A stretch of DNA of 33,541 nucleotides from Gammaproteobacteria bacterium. Its GTDB lineage: Bacteria; Pseudomonadota; Gammaproteobacteria; Burkholderiales; Rhodocyclaceae. Position numbers and translations under genes: made by a program. Under the pieces are notes generated by a model. The model did not search any database and was not told where the DNA came from. It saw nothing but the letters and a program-made list of their open reading frames with translations. The stretch spans positions 1-33,541 of the forward strand of contig JAHJEO010000007.1 in assembly GCA_018825305.1 (NCBI GenBank). The letters run 5' to 3'. Shown here piece by piece: positions 15,657 to 24,222 of the stretch; within the stretch, counting starts at the first letter, position 1; each line of letters begins with the position of its first letter.

Positions 15657-18329
15657 TCAGGATGTTTCACCATGGCCGTCGAACAGCGCATCGCGCAGTT
15701 CGCGTGCCAGGGTGGGGTAGCCGGCCCGGGTCGTCAGCACCTTGTCGATGGCCGCGAAATTCACGGCCGCCTGCAGCAGTTCTGCGCTTGGCGAGTCGGC
15801 GATGAGGATGCGCGGGGTGGTGGGGTATAGCAGCCGTGCCTGCCGCAGCAGGGCCAGGCCGTCGAACAGGGGCGGGTTGTGGCCGGCGATGAGGGCCGCG
15901 GCCGGATGCGCGGCCAGTGCGGCCAGCGCCGCTTCGGGCCACGGGATGCTGACGACGGGGTGGCCGTCGAGGGTCAGCAGTTCTTCCAGCTGATCCGCCG
16001 CGGCCGGGTCGTCATGCACCAGCACGATGCGCGGCTGCAGCGCCGCCGTTGCCATGGCCGCCGCCAGCGCCCTGCCGCTGGCGACGAACTCGCGAAACTG
16101 CGGCTCGGGCAGCGGCCGTGAATAGAGATAGCCCTGCAGGGTATCGCAGGCATGGTGACCGAGAAATTCCAGTTGCTCCTCCTCTTCTACGCCTTCAGCC
16201 ACCACTTTCAGTCGCAGGCGACGCGCCATCAGGATGATGGTGCTGGCAAGCATGGCCTTGTCCGGATTATCCGGGATTCCCTGGACAAACGAGCGGTCGA
16301 TCTTGATGGTGTGGATGGGAAGCTGGCGCAGGTAGCCGAGGTTGGAATAGCCGGTGCCGAAATCGTCGATGGCGAATTCGATGCCCAGCGCGTGGAGCTC
16401 ACGCAGGCGCTCCGCCGCCGTGTCCGCATTGTGCAGCAGGTAGCTTTCGGTGATCTCGAATTCGAGCGCGCTGGGCGAAACCGCGGCACTGGCCATGAGC
16501 TTGACGGCCGCGGCGACGAAGTCCTCTTCCTGCAGTTGCAGCGGCGAGACGTTGACGGCGATCCGTCCCGGCATCAGCCCGGCCTGCCGCCAGCTGAAGA
16601 TGTCGCGACAGGCCTGCGCGATGACCCATAGCCCGACATCGTGGATCAGGCCGGTTTCTTCCAGCAGCGGAATGAACTCGTCGGGCGCGATCAGGCCGCG
16701 CGTGGCGTGGCGCCAGCGTAGCAGCGCCTCGGCGCCGTTGATGCGGCCGCTGGCGACATCGGCCTTGGGCTGGTAATGCACCTCGAACTCTTGTTTCTCC
16801 AGGGCGCGCCTGAGGTCGGATTCAAGTTGCAGCCGTTCGCTCGATCCAACCTGCACCTCGCCGGTGAAGAAATGCACGTGATTGCGGCCGGCCTGCTTGG
16901 AGCGATACATCGCGGCATCGGCGAAGCGCACCAGCTGCTCTGCATCCTCGGCATCGTCCGGCGCCACGGCGATGCCGATGCTGCAGGTGATGAAGGTTTC
17001 CTGGCCGTTGTAGTCGATGGGCTGGGCCGTGACGGCGAGGATCTTGCGCGCCACCGTCAGCGCTTCGTCGGGGCGGGCGAGGTTGGGCAGGACGACGAGA
17101 AACTCGTCGCCGCTGATGCGGCCGACCGTGTCCTGCTCGCGCAGGATGCCGGAAAGCCGCTTGGCGATGACCCGGAGGATTTCGTCGCCGGCGGCATGTC
17201 CGAGCAGGTCATTCACCAGCTTGAAGCGGTCGAAATCGATGAACAGCAGCGCCACCAGGCTGCCGGCGCGTTTGGCCAGGCTGATGGCGTGGCCCAGCCG
17301 GTCGAGCAGCAGCACGCGATTGGGCACTTCGGTCAGGGCGTCGTAGTTGGCGCTGTGCCACAGCGTCAGTTCGCGTTCCTTGCGGTCGGTGACGTTGACA
17401 TGCATCACCACCGCGCCGGGACGGCCGCGCAGTTCAACCGGCGTGACGATGGCGCGGAACCAGCGCTTCTCCGATTCGGAATGGCAGGGATATTCGTGGG
17501 CGAAGTAGCGGGTGTCGCCGCGCAGGATGGCTTCGATGCCGCCGGCGATGCGGTTGGCGTCTTCGGCGCCTTCGTCGGCGGTCGCGGCACAGATGGCGCG
17601 GTAGTCGAGGCCGACGCCGTAGTCGGCGTGGCGATAGCCGTTGGCCTCGGCAAAGCGGCGCCAGCCTTCGTTGACGGCGACGATGACCGCATGTTCGTCG
17701 ACCAGGGCCAGGTTGCCCTGGATGGCATTGACGATGGCGGAATAGGTGCGCGCCATCTCTTGCGCTTCGGCCTCGGCGGCGTCGGCCCGATCTCCGGTCG
17801 CCGTGCGCTCCTGCAGATGTGCGCCCTGGTAGCTGTCGAGCACCAGCGACATGTCGAAGAAAGTCAGCCGCAGCAGCGCGTCAAGGGTCGGCGCGGACCG
17901 GGCAGGATCGGATTCCGCCAGCAACAGCGGCAGCAGGCGCGACAGATACAGCCGGTAGGCGCCGATGTACCACCTGGGTTCCAGTCCGACGTGGTGATGA
18001 ACCAGGCCGACGCGCAACCGGTCGTCGGCATAGGCCTCGCCGTAGTCGCCGTTCGTCATCGACTGGAAATAGCGGCGCAGGCTCTGCTTGAGGCGCTGCA
18101 GTGTCGCCGGATCGGCGATCAGTGGCTTCAGCTCGGCCTGGTCCAGCAGGTGATCGTAGAAATCGTCCGCCAGCACGACGGAGTCGTCGGCGAATACACG
18201 CTGGAGGTGCGGCAGCAACGCGGCGATCGAGTCGTCGATGCCAAAAAACCGGCGACGCCGCTCGATTTCGGCGGCGTCTATGCCCAGCTGGCGCTTCAGG
18301 TCGTCGATGGATAGTCCCGTGTGCGACAT
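15657..18329 (-). CDS. Globin-coupled PAS-GGDEF-EAL protein with C-terminal pseudo-receiver
   Basis: 890 residues. The N-terminus (~10-170) is a globin-coupled sensor domain; H111 in [13 protein letters not shown] followed by WYIGAY is the expected proximal haem ligand. A PAS-like segment (~195-315) follows. The GGDEF domain has the active signature SGDEF (406-410) and an inhibitory RxxD site (R397-D400). The EAL domain is also intact (E534-A-L, DDFGTG 655-660, EGVE 712-715), so both c-di-GMP synthesis and breakdown are possible. Residues ~766-885 look like a receiver whose acceptor is replaced by glycine (G816 in LIAGHNPP). The family senses O2 or related haem ligands and changes c-di-GMP turnover in the cytoplasm; the net direction here cannot be told. 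No good Shine-Dalgarno is seen before 18329. It is first in a leftward operon with the hybrid kinase. Confidence 0.9.
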   Translation of the reverse strand: MSHTGLSIDDLKRQLGIDAAEIERRRRFFGIDDSIAALLPHLQRVFADDSVVLADDFYDHLLDQAELKPLIADPATLQRLKQSLRRYFQSMTNGDYGEAYADDRLRVGLVHHHVGLEPRWYIGAYRLYLSRLLPLLLAESDPARSAPTLDALLRLTFFDMSLVLDSYQGAHLQERTATGDRADAAEAEAQEMARTYSAIVNAIQGNLALVDEHAVIVAVNEGWRRFAEANGYRHADYGVGLDYRAICAATADEGAEDANRIAGGIEAILRGDTRYFAHEYPCHSESEKRWFRAIVTPVELRGRPGAVVMHVNVTDRKERELTLWHSANYDALTEVPNRVLLLDRLGHAISLAKRAGSLVALLFIDFDRFKLVNDLLGHAAGDEILRVIAKRLSGILREQDTVGRISGDEFLVVLPNLARPDEALTVARKILAVTAQPIDYNGQETFITCSIGIAVAPDDAEDAEQLVRFADAAMYRSKQAGRNHVHFFTGEVQVGSSERLQLESDLRRALEKQEFEVHYQPKADVASGRINGAEALLRWRHATRGLIAPDEFIPLLEETGLIHDVGLWVIAQACRDIFSWRQAGLMPGRIAVNVSPLQLQEEDFVAAAVKLMASAAVSPSALEFEITESYLLHNADTAAERLRELHALGIEFAIDDFGTGYSNLGYLRQLPIHTIKIDRSFVQGIPDNPDKAMLASTIILMARRLRLKVVAEGVEEEEQLEFLGHHACDTLQGYLYSRPLPEPQFREFVASGRALAAAMATAALQPRIVLVHDDPAAADQLEELLTLDGHPVVSIPWPEAALAALAAHPAAALIAGHNPPLFDGLALLRQARLLYPTTPRILIADSPSAELLQAAVNFAAIDKVLTTRAGYPTLARELRDALFDGHGETS

Positions 18330-18536
18330 CGATCAGCCGAAGGTGTCACGGGCGACGGGCGTGCGTATCCACTGGGTCATGAGGTGCGGCTCTCTCCGGG
18401 CCAGGGCAGGGCCATGGCCGATAGGGTTATTGTGATGCCGGGCGGGAGCAGAGCCGAGCGGGCGACGAACGGGGCGGAATGGTTCGTGCCGGTATTTCTT
18501 ATGGTTTGGCCGGGGCGGGGGCCAGGGGTGCAACAG

Positions 18537-18592
18537 CGCGCCGTGGGGTCGGCGCGGGTGGTACGATACATATTCCTGACAGGTGTCGTCAA
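18537..18592 (-). promoter_or_regulatory. Candidate leftward promoter and leader hairpin in the 366-bp divergent spacer
   Basis: The spacer 18330-18695 separates the globin-GGDEF-EAL gene from the HisKA_2 kinase gene and holds no convincing ORF. Reading leftward, TTGACG (complement of 18587-18592) and TATCGT (complement of 18563-18568) form a sigma-70-like pair with an 18-bp spacer. Transcription would start near 18556 and leave a leader of about 225 nt. A perfect 7-bp stem (18537-18543 with 18550-18556, 6-nt loop) lies at the start of that leader. For the rightward gene only a TATATT at 18684-18689 is seen, so close to the ATG that such a transcript would be nearly leaderless. All of this is pattern-based. 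Confidence 0.35.
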
Positions 18593-18695
18593 GTATTACT
18601 TTTGTCATCGGCGAGCATCACTTATGCCCGAGTTTCGTCCGCCGGTGTCCGCCACTTCTTTGTGTTGAAGAACCAGCCCGCGATATATTGCCGCC

Positions 18696-20252
18696 ATGAG
18701 TGACCACCCCGCCACCGGAAAGCCCGGACCAGACGCCATGGCCGATGACCCGTCCGCAGCGCTTTTGCACGAACTCCAGGTGCAAACGGTGGAACTGGAG
18801 ATGCAGAACGAGGAACTGCGCCGCATGCGGGCGGAACTGGAGTCGTCCCGCAACCACTACCGGAGCCTTTACGATTCCGCGCCGGTCGTCTTTCTGACGC
18901 TGGATGAACGCGGCACGATTGTGGAAGTCAATCTGACGGGCGTCACCTTGCTTGGCGTGGCGAGAGAGAGCCTGGTCGGCTTCCGCCTGGCGGTTTTCGT
19001 CGTGCCTGAAGATCAGGATCGCTGGCGACGGCTGTTCCTCGATCTACTGCAGGGGGGCGAAGTGCTGCGCTGCGAGCTGGTGCTCCAATGCGGCGACGGC
19101 AGGCGTTGCGACGTTCTCGTCGACGCCCGCCAGGTTGCCGATGCGGACGGGGCGCCGACGCTGCGCATGGTTCTCACCGACGTCACCACCCAGCGCGCGA
19201 TGACGACCGCGCTGAAGGATAACGAGGAGCGGCTGCGGCTGTTCTTCGAGCATTCGCCGATCGGAATACTGATGGTGACGCGGGATTTCCGCCTGATGGA
19301 TGTCAATGACGCCTTTTGCAGCCTGGTCGGTTATGCCGCCGACGAACTCAAGACCATGAGTTTCGTCGAGCTGACCCACCCGGAAGACCGGGGTGCCGAC
19401 CTGGAGTACGCCAGCGACATGCTGGCCGGCCGCCTTTCGCATTCCGCCGTGGAGAAGCGCTACATCCACAAGACTGGCCGCCTGGTCTGGGTGCGGGTCA
19501 CGCGCGCGGTCGTGCGCGACGACACTGGTGAAGTGCGCTACGGCATCGGCCTGGTCGAGGACATCGGCGCCAGCCGCGATGCCGAGCGCCTGCGTATTGA
19601 TCACCTGGAACAGCAGCGCAGCGTACTGGTGCGCGAGGTGCATCACCGCATCAAGAACAATCTGCAGGGCGTCATCAGCCTGATCGAACAGCTCAAGCAC
19701 AAGTCGCCGCAAGCCGCCGATGCGCTGGAGGAGGCCGCCGCCCAGGTCGGTACCATTGCGGTGGTGCATGGGCTTTACAGCAACACGCTGGCCTCCGAGG
19801 TGGGACCACGCGAGCTGGTGCGTGCCATCGTCGAGTCCGTCGTGCGTCTATCCGGCGTGGCGATTGCCTGCCATGAAAGTCACGATGACTCGGACTGGAA
19901 CTGGCGCCTCAATTCGCGCGATACGGTTTCCGTCGCGATGGTGGTGAACGAGCTTGTTTACAACGCCATCAAGCACACCGCGCCGTCAGGCAAGGTCGAG
20001 GTCAGCTTCGGCGGCCACAGCGGCTCCTTCGGGATACGCGTCCATAACGGGCCGGCGACGCTGCCGCCGGCATTCGATTTTTCCGCCGGCATCGGCGTCG
20101 GCACCGGGCTGACCCTGGTGGCTTCGTTGCTGCCACGTCCCGGTGCGACCCTGTCGATCCGGCAACGCATCGATGGCGTCGAGGCCTACCTGCGCCTGAC
20201 GCATCCCTGCGCGAATGTTGTTCCGGCTACCGGACAGGAGACTGAAACATGA
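18696..20252 (+). CDS. Soluble PAS-PAS HisKA_2 sensor histidine kinase (PdtaS/EutW-like)
   Basis: 518 residues, no membrane segment. A short coiled-coil (~22-55) leads to PAS 1 (~56-168) and PAS 2 (~178-295). The phospho-acceptor region EVHHRIKNNLQ (~315-324, H316/H317) is typical of the HisKA_2 family rather than classical HisKA. The ATPase domain has N418 in VVNELVYNAIKH and the short GIGVGTGLTL G-box (~465-474). HisKA_2 kinases are the usual partners of ANTAR response regulators, as in PdtaS-PdtaR and EutW-EutV, and such a regulator follows with a 4-bp ATGA overlap. The start at 18696 lacks a clear ribosome site; an alternative ATG at 18738 would lose only 14 residues. It probably senses a cytoplasmic ligand through PAS, which one is unknown. 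Confidence 0.9.
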   Translation: MSDHPATGKPGPDAMADDPSAALLHELQVQTVELEMQNEELRRMRAELESSRNHYRSLYDSAPVVFLTLDERGTIVEVNLTGVTLLGVARESLVGFRLAVFVVPEDQDRWRRLFLDLLQGGEVLRCELVLQCGDGRRCDVLVDARQVADADGAPTLRMVLTDVTTQRAMTTALKDNEERLRLFFEHSPIGILMVTRDFRLMDVNDAFCSLVGYAADELKTMSFVELTHPEDRGADLEYASDMLAGRLSHSAVEKRYIHKTGRLVWVRVTRAVVRDDTGEVRYGIGLVEDIGASRDAERLRIDHLEQQRSVLVREVHHRIKNNLQGVISLIEQLKHKSPQAADALEEAAAQVGTIAVVHGLYSNTLASEVGPRELVRAIVESVVRLSGVAIACHESHDDSDWNWRLNSRDTVSVAMVVNELVYNAIKHTAPSGKVEVSFGGHSGSFGIRVHNGPATLPPAFDFSAGIGVGTGLTLVASLLPRPGATLSIRQRIDGVEAYLRLTHPCANVVPATGQETET

Positions 20253-20890
20253 CTGAACCCGACATCGGTGTTGCCGTTCTCATCGCCGACGACGATCCCG
20301 TGGTGCTGTCGGCGCTGGCGATGGGACTGGCCAGCATGGGCTACCGGGTGGTGAAGGCCGCATCGGGCGAGGAGGCCGTCTATCAGTGCCTGCAGCAGAA
20401 ACCAGCCATCGCCGTGCTCGACATCAACATGCCGGGAATTTCCGGCATCGAGGCCGCGCGGCAGATCCGCGAAACCTCGGGGGTGCCGGTGATGTTCCTC
20501 TCGGCCTACGACGACCATGCGCTGGTCACGCAGGCGGTGGCCGAAGGCGGCCTTGGCTATCTGGTGAAACCGGTCCGGATCAACCAGTTGGTGCCCGCCA
20601 TCCAGGCGGCGCTGGCGCGCGCCGGCGAACGCGGCGCGCTCGAGGGCGAGCGTCGGCACCTCACCCAGGCGCTGGAGGGCGATCGCAATATCAACGTCGC
20701 GATGGGCATCCTGATGGAACGCCATCGCCTGGGGAAGGGTGCGGCCTTCGACCTGCTGCGCCAGCGCGCGCGCGCGGAGGGGCGCAAGATCGGCGACCTG
20801 GCGCAGGAGGTCATCGCGGCCGCCGAGCTTCTCAATGGTTTCGCCGGCGACTTCGGCTTCGCCCGGCGCAAGACCGACAGGTCGGCATAG
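20249..20890 (+). CDS. ANTAR-domain response regulator (RNA-binding antiterminator)
   Basis: 213 residues. The receiver (~8-122) is intact, with D14-D16, acceptor D58 in VLDINMPG, and K107 in LVKPV. The C-terminal ~140-195 is an ANTAR domain of three helices, with the characteristic AMGILMERHRLGKGAAFDLL stretch. ANTAR regulators bind paired RNA hairpins in mRNA leaders once phosphorylated, which blocks terminator formation. The kinase gene just upstream overlaps by 4 bp, so the two are translationally coupled and form a two-component pair. A strong terminator follows at 20898-20930, closing the operon. No typical dual-hairpin target is evident next to it, so the regulated genes are probably elsewhere. 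Confidence 0.92.
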   Translation: MTEPDIGVAVLIADDDPVVLSALAMGLASMGYRVVKAASGEEAVYQCLQQKPAIAVLDINMPGISGIEAARQIRETSGVPVMFLSAYDDHALVTQAVAEGGLGYLVKPVRINQLVPAIQAALARAGERGALEGERRHLTQALEGDRNINVAMGILMERHRLGKGAAFDLLRQRARAEGRKIGDLAQEVIAAAELLNGFAGDFGFARRKTDRSA

Positions 20891-20897
20891 GCGCATC

Positions 20898-20930
20898 CGC
20901 CCGGATGGCGGCATCCGGGCGAAATTTCTT
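20898..20930 (+). terminator. Rho-independent terminator after the ANTAR regulator
   Basis: CGCCCGGATG (20898-20907) pairs perfectly with CATCCGGGCG (20912-20921) around a GCGG loop, followed directly by AAATTTCTT. It sits 7 bp after the stop codon. Confidence 0.82.
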
Positions 20931-20957
20931 TGCGATCCATGGGGCGCCGGATATACT
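20930..20957 (+). promoter_or_regulatory. Putative sigma-70 promoter of dnaE2
   Basis: TTGCGA (20930-20935) and TATACT (20952-20957) are separated by 16 bp. The -10 overlaps the LexA box, as expected for a repressible SOS promoter. The start of transcription would be near 20964, giving a leader of about 80 nt. Confidence 0.6.
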
Positions 20958-20976
20958 GTATTTATGTACAGTATAT
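20951..20976. promoter_or_regulatory. LexA (SOS) box upstream of dnaE2
   Basis: The core TACTGTATTTATGTACAGTA (20954-20973) fits CTGT-N8-ACAG exactly. The palindrome extends to 10 bp on each side (20951-20960 and 20967-20976) around a 6-bp centre. It lies about 72 bp before the dnaE2 ATG and overlaps the predicted -10, so LexA binding would shut the promoter until DNA damage. Confidence 0.92.
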
Positions 20977-21047
20977 GGCCTTGCTCCAGGCCGGTTCCGG
21001 CCGGGCGATAGCCCATTTCGCCTGCCGTCCTGTGGCGGACGCTGCCC

Positions 21048-24000
21048 ATGCTGCCGGATTACGCCGAGCTCCATTGCCTTTCCAGCTTCAGCTTCCTGCG
21101 CGGTGCGTCGCATGCCCGGGAGTTGCTGGAGCGTGCCGCCGCGCTGGGCTATGCGGCGCTGGCGATCACCGACGAGTGTTCTTTCGCCGGCATCGTGCGC
21201 GCCCATGTCGCGGCCAGGGCGGTCGGACTCAAGCTGATCGTCGGCACCGAAGTCACGCTCGCCTGCGGCATGAAGCTGGTGCTGCTGGCGATGAACCGTG
21301 CCGGCTACGGCAATCTTGCGGCGGTGGTGACGCTGGGGCGGCGCCAGGCCGCCAAGGGAAGTTATCGGCTCAGCCGCGGCGACCTGGCGCAGGGGATTCC
21401 CGACTGCCTCGCGCTATGGGTTCCCGAAAAACTCGGCGCTGGCGATACGGCGACGCTGGCCGCTGACGCCCACTGGCTGGCCGGGCGCTTCCCCGGCCGC
21501 TGCTGGATCGCCTGCGAGCGGCTGCTGGATGACGACGACGACGCGCGGCTGGCGCGGTTTGCGACGCTGGGCCTGCCGCTGGTGGCGGCCGGCGACGTGC
21601 ATATGCACATTCGCTCGCGCCGCCCGCTGCAGGATGCGCTCACCGCCTTGCGCCTCGGCACCACGCTGGATCGTGCCGGCCATGCGCTGTTCGCCAACGG
21701 CGAACGCCACCTGCGTTCGCGCCTGGCGCTCTCAAGGCGCTATCCACCGACGCTGCTGGCCGAGACGCTGAAGGTGGCGGCGCGGTGCGAGTTCTCGCTC
21801 GACGAGCTGCGCTACGAGTACCCGGAGGAGATCGTGCCGCAGGGGATGACGCCGGCCGCGCATCTCCGCGCCGAGACCGAGGCGGGGCTGCTTCGGCGTT
21901 ATCCCGATGGCGTGACGGACAGGGTGCGCGCGCAGGTCGAGCACGAACTGCGGCTCATCGCCGCGATGCAGTACGAGGCCTATTTCCTCACGGTGCATGA
22001 CATCGTCGGCTTCGCCCGGCGCGCCGGGATTCTGTGCCAGGGGCGCGGCTCGGCGGCGAATTCGGCGGTGTGCTTCGCGCTCGGCATCACCGAGGTGGAC
22101 CCGGCGCGCGCCGCCATGCTGTTCGAGCGCTTCATCTCGAAGGAGCGCAACGAGCCGCCGGACATCGATGTCGATTTCGAGCACCAGCGGCGCGAAGAGG
22201 TGATCCAGTACATCTATGCCAAGTACGGCCGCAGCCGCGCGGCGCTGGCGGCGGCGGTGATCACCTATCGCACGCGGGGGGCGCTGCGCGACGCGGGCCG
22301 TGCGCTGGGCATGGACCTCGCCGCGATCGACGGGCTCACGTCGAGCATGAGCTGGTGGGACAAGCGCGAGGACTGGCCGGAAAGGTTCGCGGCCGCCGGC
22401 CTCGATCCGGCATCGCCCCGCGTGAAGAAGTGGCTGTGGCTCGCCGGGGAGCTCAAGGGCTTTCCGCGCCACCTGACGCAGCATGTCGGCGGCTTCGTCA
22501 TCGCTCGCGGCCGGCTCGACCGCCTGGTGCCGATCGAGAACGCGGCGATGGCCGGGCGCAGCGTGATTCAGTGGGACAAGGACGACATCGACGCGCTGGG
22601 GCTGATGAAGGTCGACGTGCTGGCGCTGGGCATGCTCTCGGCAATTCGTCGTGCGCTCGATTGCATTTCGCAACGCGAGGGTCGCCGTGTCGCCATCGCC
22701 GACATTCCGGCCGAGGATCCGGCCACCTACGCCATGATCCGCCGGGCCGACACCGTCGGCGTGTTCCAGATCGAATCACGGGCGCAGATGGCGATGCTGC
22801 CGCGCCTGAAGCCGCGTACTTTCTACGACCTGGTCATCGAGGTCGCCATCGTCCGCCCCGGGCCGATCCAGGGCGACATGGTGCATCCGTATCTGCGGCG
22901 GCGGCAGGGGCTGGAGCCGGTGACTTATCCGTCGGCAGCAGTGCGCGGCGTGCTCGAACGCACGCTGGGCGTGCCGATCTTCCAGGAGCAGGCGATGCAG
23001 ATCGCCATCGTCGCCGCCGGCTTTTCGCCGGGCGAGGCCGATCAGTTGCGCCGCGCCATGGCGGCGTGGAAGAGGAGTTCCATTCCCCCCGCCCCCCTTC
23101 CCGTGGAAGGGGGTGACGGTTGTTCGCCGCCAGGGGCGGCTCCGGTTGCCACGCTGCCCCCGTCTTGGGGCGGCCCGGCGGCGGAGGGCGGGCTGGCGCC
23201 CTTCCGCGACAGGCTGCTGGCCGGCATGCGCGCGCGCGGCTACGCCGACGCATTCGCCGCGGGGCTTTACCGCCAGATCGAGGGCTTCGGCGAATACGGC
23301 TTTCCCGAGTCGCACGCGGCCAGCTTTGCGCTGCTGGTGTATGTCTCGGCCTGGCTCAAGTGCCACGAACCGGCGGCCTTCCTCGTCGGCCTGCTCAACA
23401 GCCAGCCGATGGGTTTCTACTCGGCCTCGCAGCTGGTGCAGGATGCGAGGAGGCATGGCGTCGAGGTGCTGGCAGTCGATGTGATGGCCAGCGGGTGGGA
23501 AAGCGTTCTCGAAGGCGCCGCAGTCAGATTGGGCCTGCACCGCGTGAAAGGGTTGGGGCAGGGCGCCGGCGAGCGCATTGCTGCCACGCGATGCCACTCG
23601 CCATTCCGCGACCTTGCCGATCTTGCGCATCGCGCCAGGCTCGACCGCGGTGACCTCGATGCGCTGGCCGCCGCCGGGGCACTGGCGCAGTTGTCGGGCA
23701 ATCGACGGGCGGCGGCGTGGCAAGCGGCAGCGGTGCCGCTGCAGCGCGATCTTTTCCTCGGCGTGCCGACTTCGGAAACCGTGCCGCAATTCGCGCCGCC
23801 GCGAGAGGGCGAGGAGATCGTCGCCGACTACGCCCATCTCGGCCTCAGCCTCGGCCGCCATCCGCTCTCGCTGCTGCGGCCACGGCTGACGGCGATGCGC
23901 TATGTCGATGCTGCGACTCTTAGGCGCAGCGAACACCGGCGTCCGCTGCGGCTGGCCGGGCTGGTGACCTGTCGCCAGCGGCCCGGCACCGCCGGCGGCG

Positions 24001-24221
24001 TGATCTTCCTGACGCTGGAGGACGAGACCGGCCTGGCCAACGTCATCGTCCACGGCCGGCTGGCCGAACGCAGCCGCGAGCCGCTGCTGGGCAGCCGGCT
24101 ACTCGGCGTGCTGGGCGTGCTGCAGCGCGAAGGCGAGGTGGTGCACCTGATTGCCAAACGCCTGGTCGATCACAGCGAGCTGCTGGGGCAACTGGAGGTG
24201 GCGAACCGCGATTTCTGCTAG
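21048..24221 (+). CDS. dnaE2: Error-prone DNA polymerase III alpha subunit DnaE2 (ImuC)
   Basis: 1,057 residues. The N-terminal PHP domain begins YAELHCLSSFSFLRGASHARELLERA, the DnaE2 signature. Polymerase catalytic aspartates are present: D372 and D374 in PDIDVDFE, and D523 in LMKVDVLALGML. Finger and helix-hairpin-helix regions follow, and an OB fold (~970-1040) lies near the end. Unlike replicative DnaE (~1,160 residues) it lacks the long C-terminal clamp and tau-binding region. DnaE2 works with ImuA' and ImuB in damage-induced mutagenesis; neither gene is adjacent here. A LexA box and promoter precede it. After AMAAWKR the protein carries about 37 Pro/Gly-rich residues (~677-713) before EGGLAPFRDR; relatives go straight from one to the other, so this is an in-frame insertion. 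It ends 1 bp from the convergent isomerase gene. Confidence 0.95.
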   Translation: MLPDYAELHCLSSFSFLRGASHARELLERAAALGYAALAITDECSFAGIVRAHVAARAVGLKLIVGTEVTLACGMKLVLLAMNRAGYGNLAAVVTLGRRQAAKGSYRLSRGDLAQGIPDCLALWVPEKLGAGDTATLAADAHWLAGRFPGRCWIACERLLDDDDDARLARFATLGLPLVAAGDVHMHIRSRRPLQDALTALRLGTTLDRAGHALFANGERHLRSRLALSRRYPPTLLAETLKVAARCEFSLDELRYEYPEEIVPQGMTPAAHLRAETEAGLLRRYPDGVTDRVRAQVEHELRLIAAMQYEAYFLTVHDIVGFARRAGILCQGRGSAANSAVCFALGITEVDPARAAMLFERFISKERNEPPDIDVDFEHQRREEVIQYIYAKYGRSRAALAAAVITYRTRGALRDAGRALGMDLAAIDGLTSSMSWWDKREDWPERFAAAGLDPASPRVKKWLWLAGELKGFPRHLTQHVGGFVIARGRLDRLVPIENAAMAGRSVIQWDKDDIDALGLMKVDVLALGMLSAIRRALDCISQREGRRVAIADIPAEDPATYAMIRRADTVGVFQIESRAQMAMLPRLKPRTFYDLVIEVAIVRPGPIQGDMVHPYLRRRQGLEPVTYPSAAVRGVLERTLGVPIFQEQAMQIAIVAAGFSPGEADQLRRAMAAWKRSSIPPAPLPVEGGDGCSPPGAAPVATLPPSWGGPAAEGGLAPFRDRLLAGMRARGYADAFAAGLYRQIEGFGEYGFPESHAASFALLVYVSAWLKCHEPAAFLVGLLNSQPMGFYSASQLVQDARRHGVEVLAVDVMASGWESVLEGAAVRLGLHRVKGLGQGAGERIAATRCHSPFRDLADLAHRARLDRGDLDALAAAGALAQLSGNRRAAAWQAAAVPLQRDLFLGVPTSETVPQFAPPREGEEIVADYAHLGLSLGRHPLSLLRPRLTAMRYVDAATLRRSEHRRPLRLAGLVTCRQRPGTAGGVIFLTLEDETGLANVIVHGRLAERSREPLLGSRLLGVLGVLQREGEVVHLIAKRLVDHSELLGQLEVANRDFC
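21427..21452. repeat. Possible diverged copy C of the 26-bp repeat core, inside dnaE2
   Basis: It matches copy B at 23 of 26 bases and encodes part of the PHP-domain region (~127-135). Because this protein stretch varies in the family, it may be a recruited copy, but chance in GC-rich coding DNA is not excluded. Confidence 0.35.
23076..23186. repeat. In-frame palindromic insertion within dnaE2
   Basis: About 111 bp hold three consecutive hairpins. CCCCCTTCC (23093-23101) and GGAAGGGGG (23105-23113) surround CGT. GCCGCC and GGCGGC surround AGG in the ~23126-23140 region. A third GCCCC...GGGGC pair lies near 23155-23172. The encoded 37 residues are Pro/Gly/Ala-rich and interrupt an otherwise conserved polymerase segment. 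The length is a multiple of three and contains no stop in the reading frame. Boundaries are judged from protein-family memory and are approximate. Confidence 0.7.
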
Positions 24222-24222
24222 T

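Noticed and set aside
18479-18703. Possible 74-residue ORF in the divergent spacer
   Set aside because: No ribosome site or recognisable features, and it runs into the start of the kinase gene in another frame.
20898-21047. Possible ANTAR target hairpins in the dnaE2 leader
   Set aside because: The strong hairpin has a GCGG tetraloop, and the weak ones downstream lack the hexanucleotide loop with A at 1 and G at 4. It reads better as a plain terminator plus SOS promoter.
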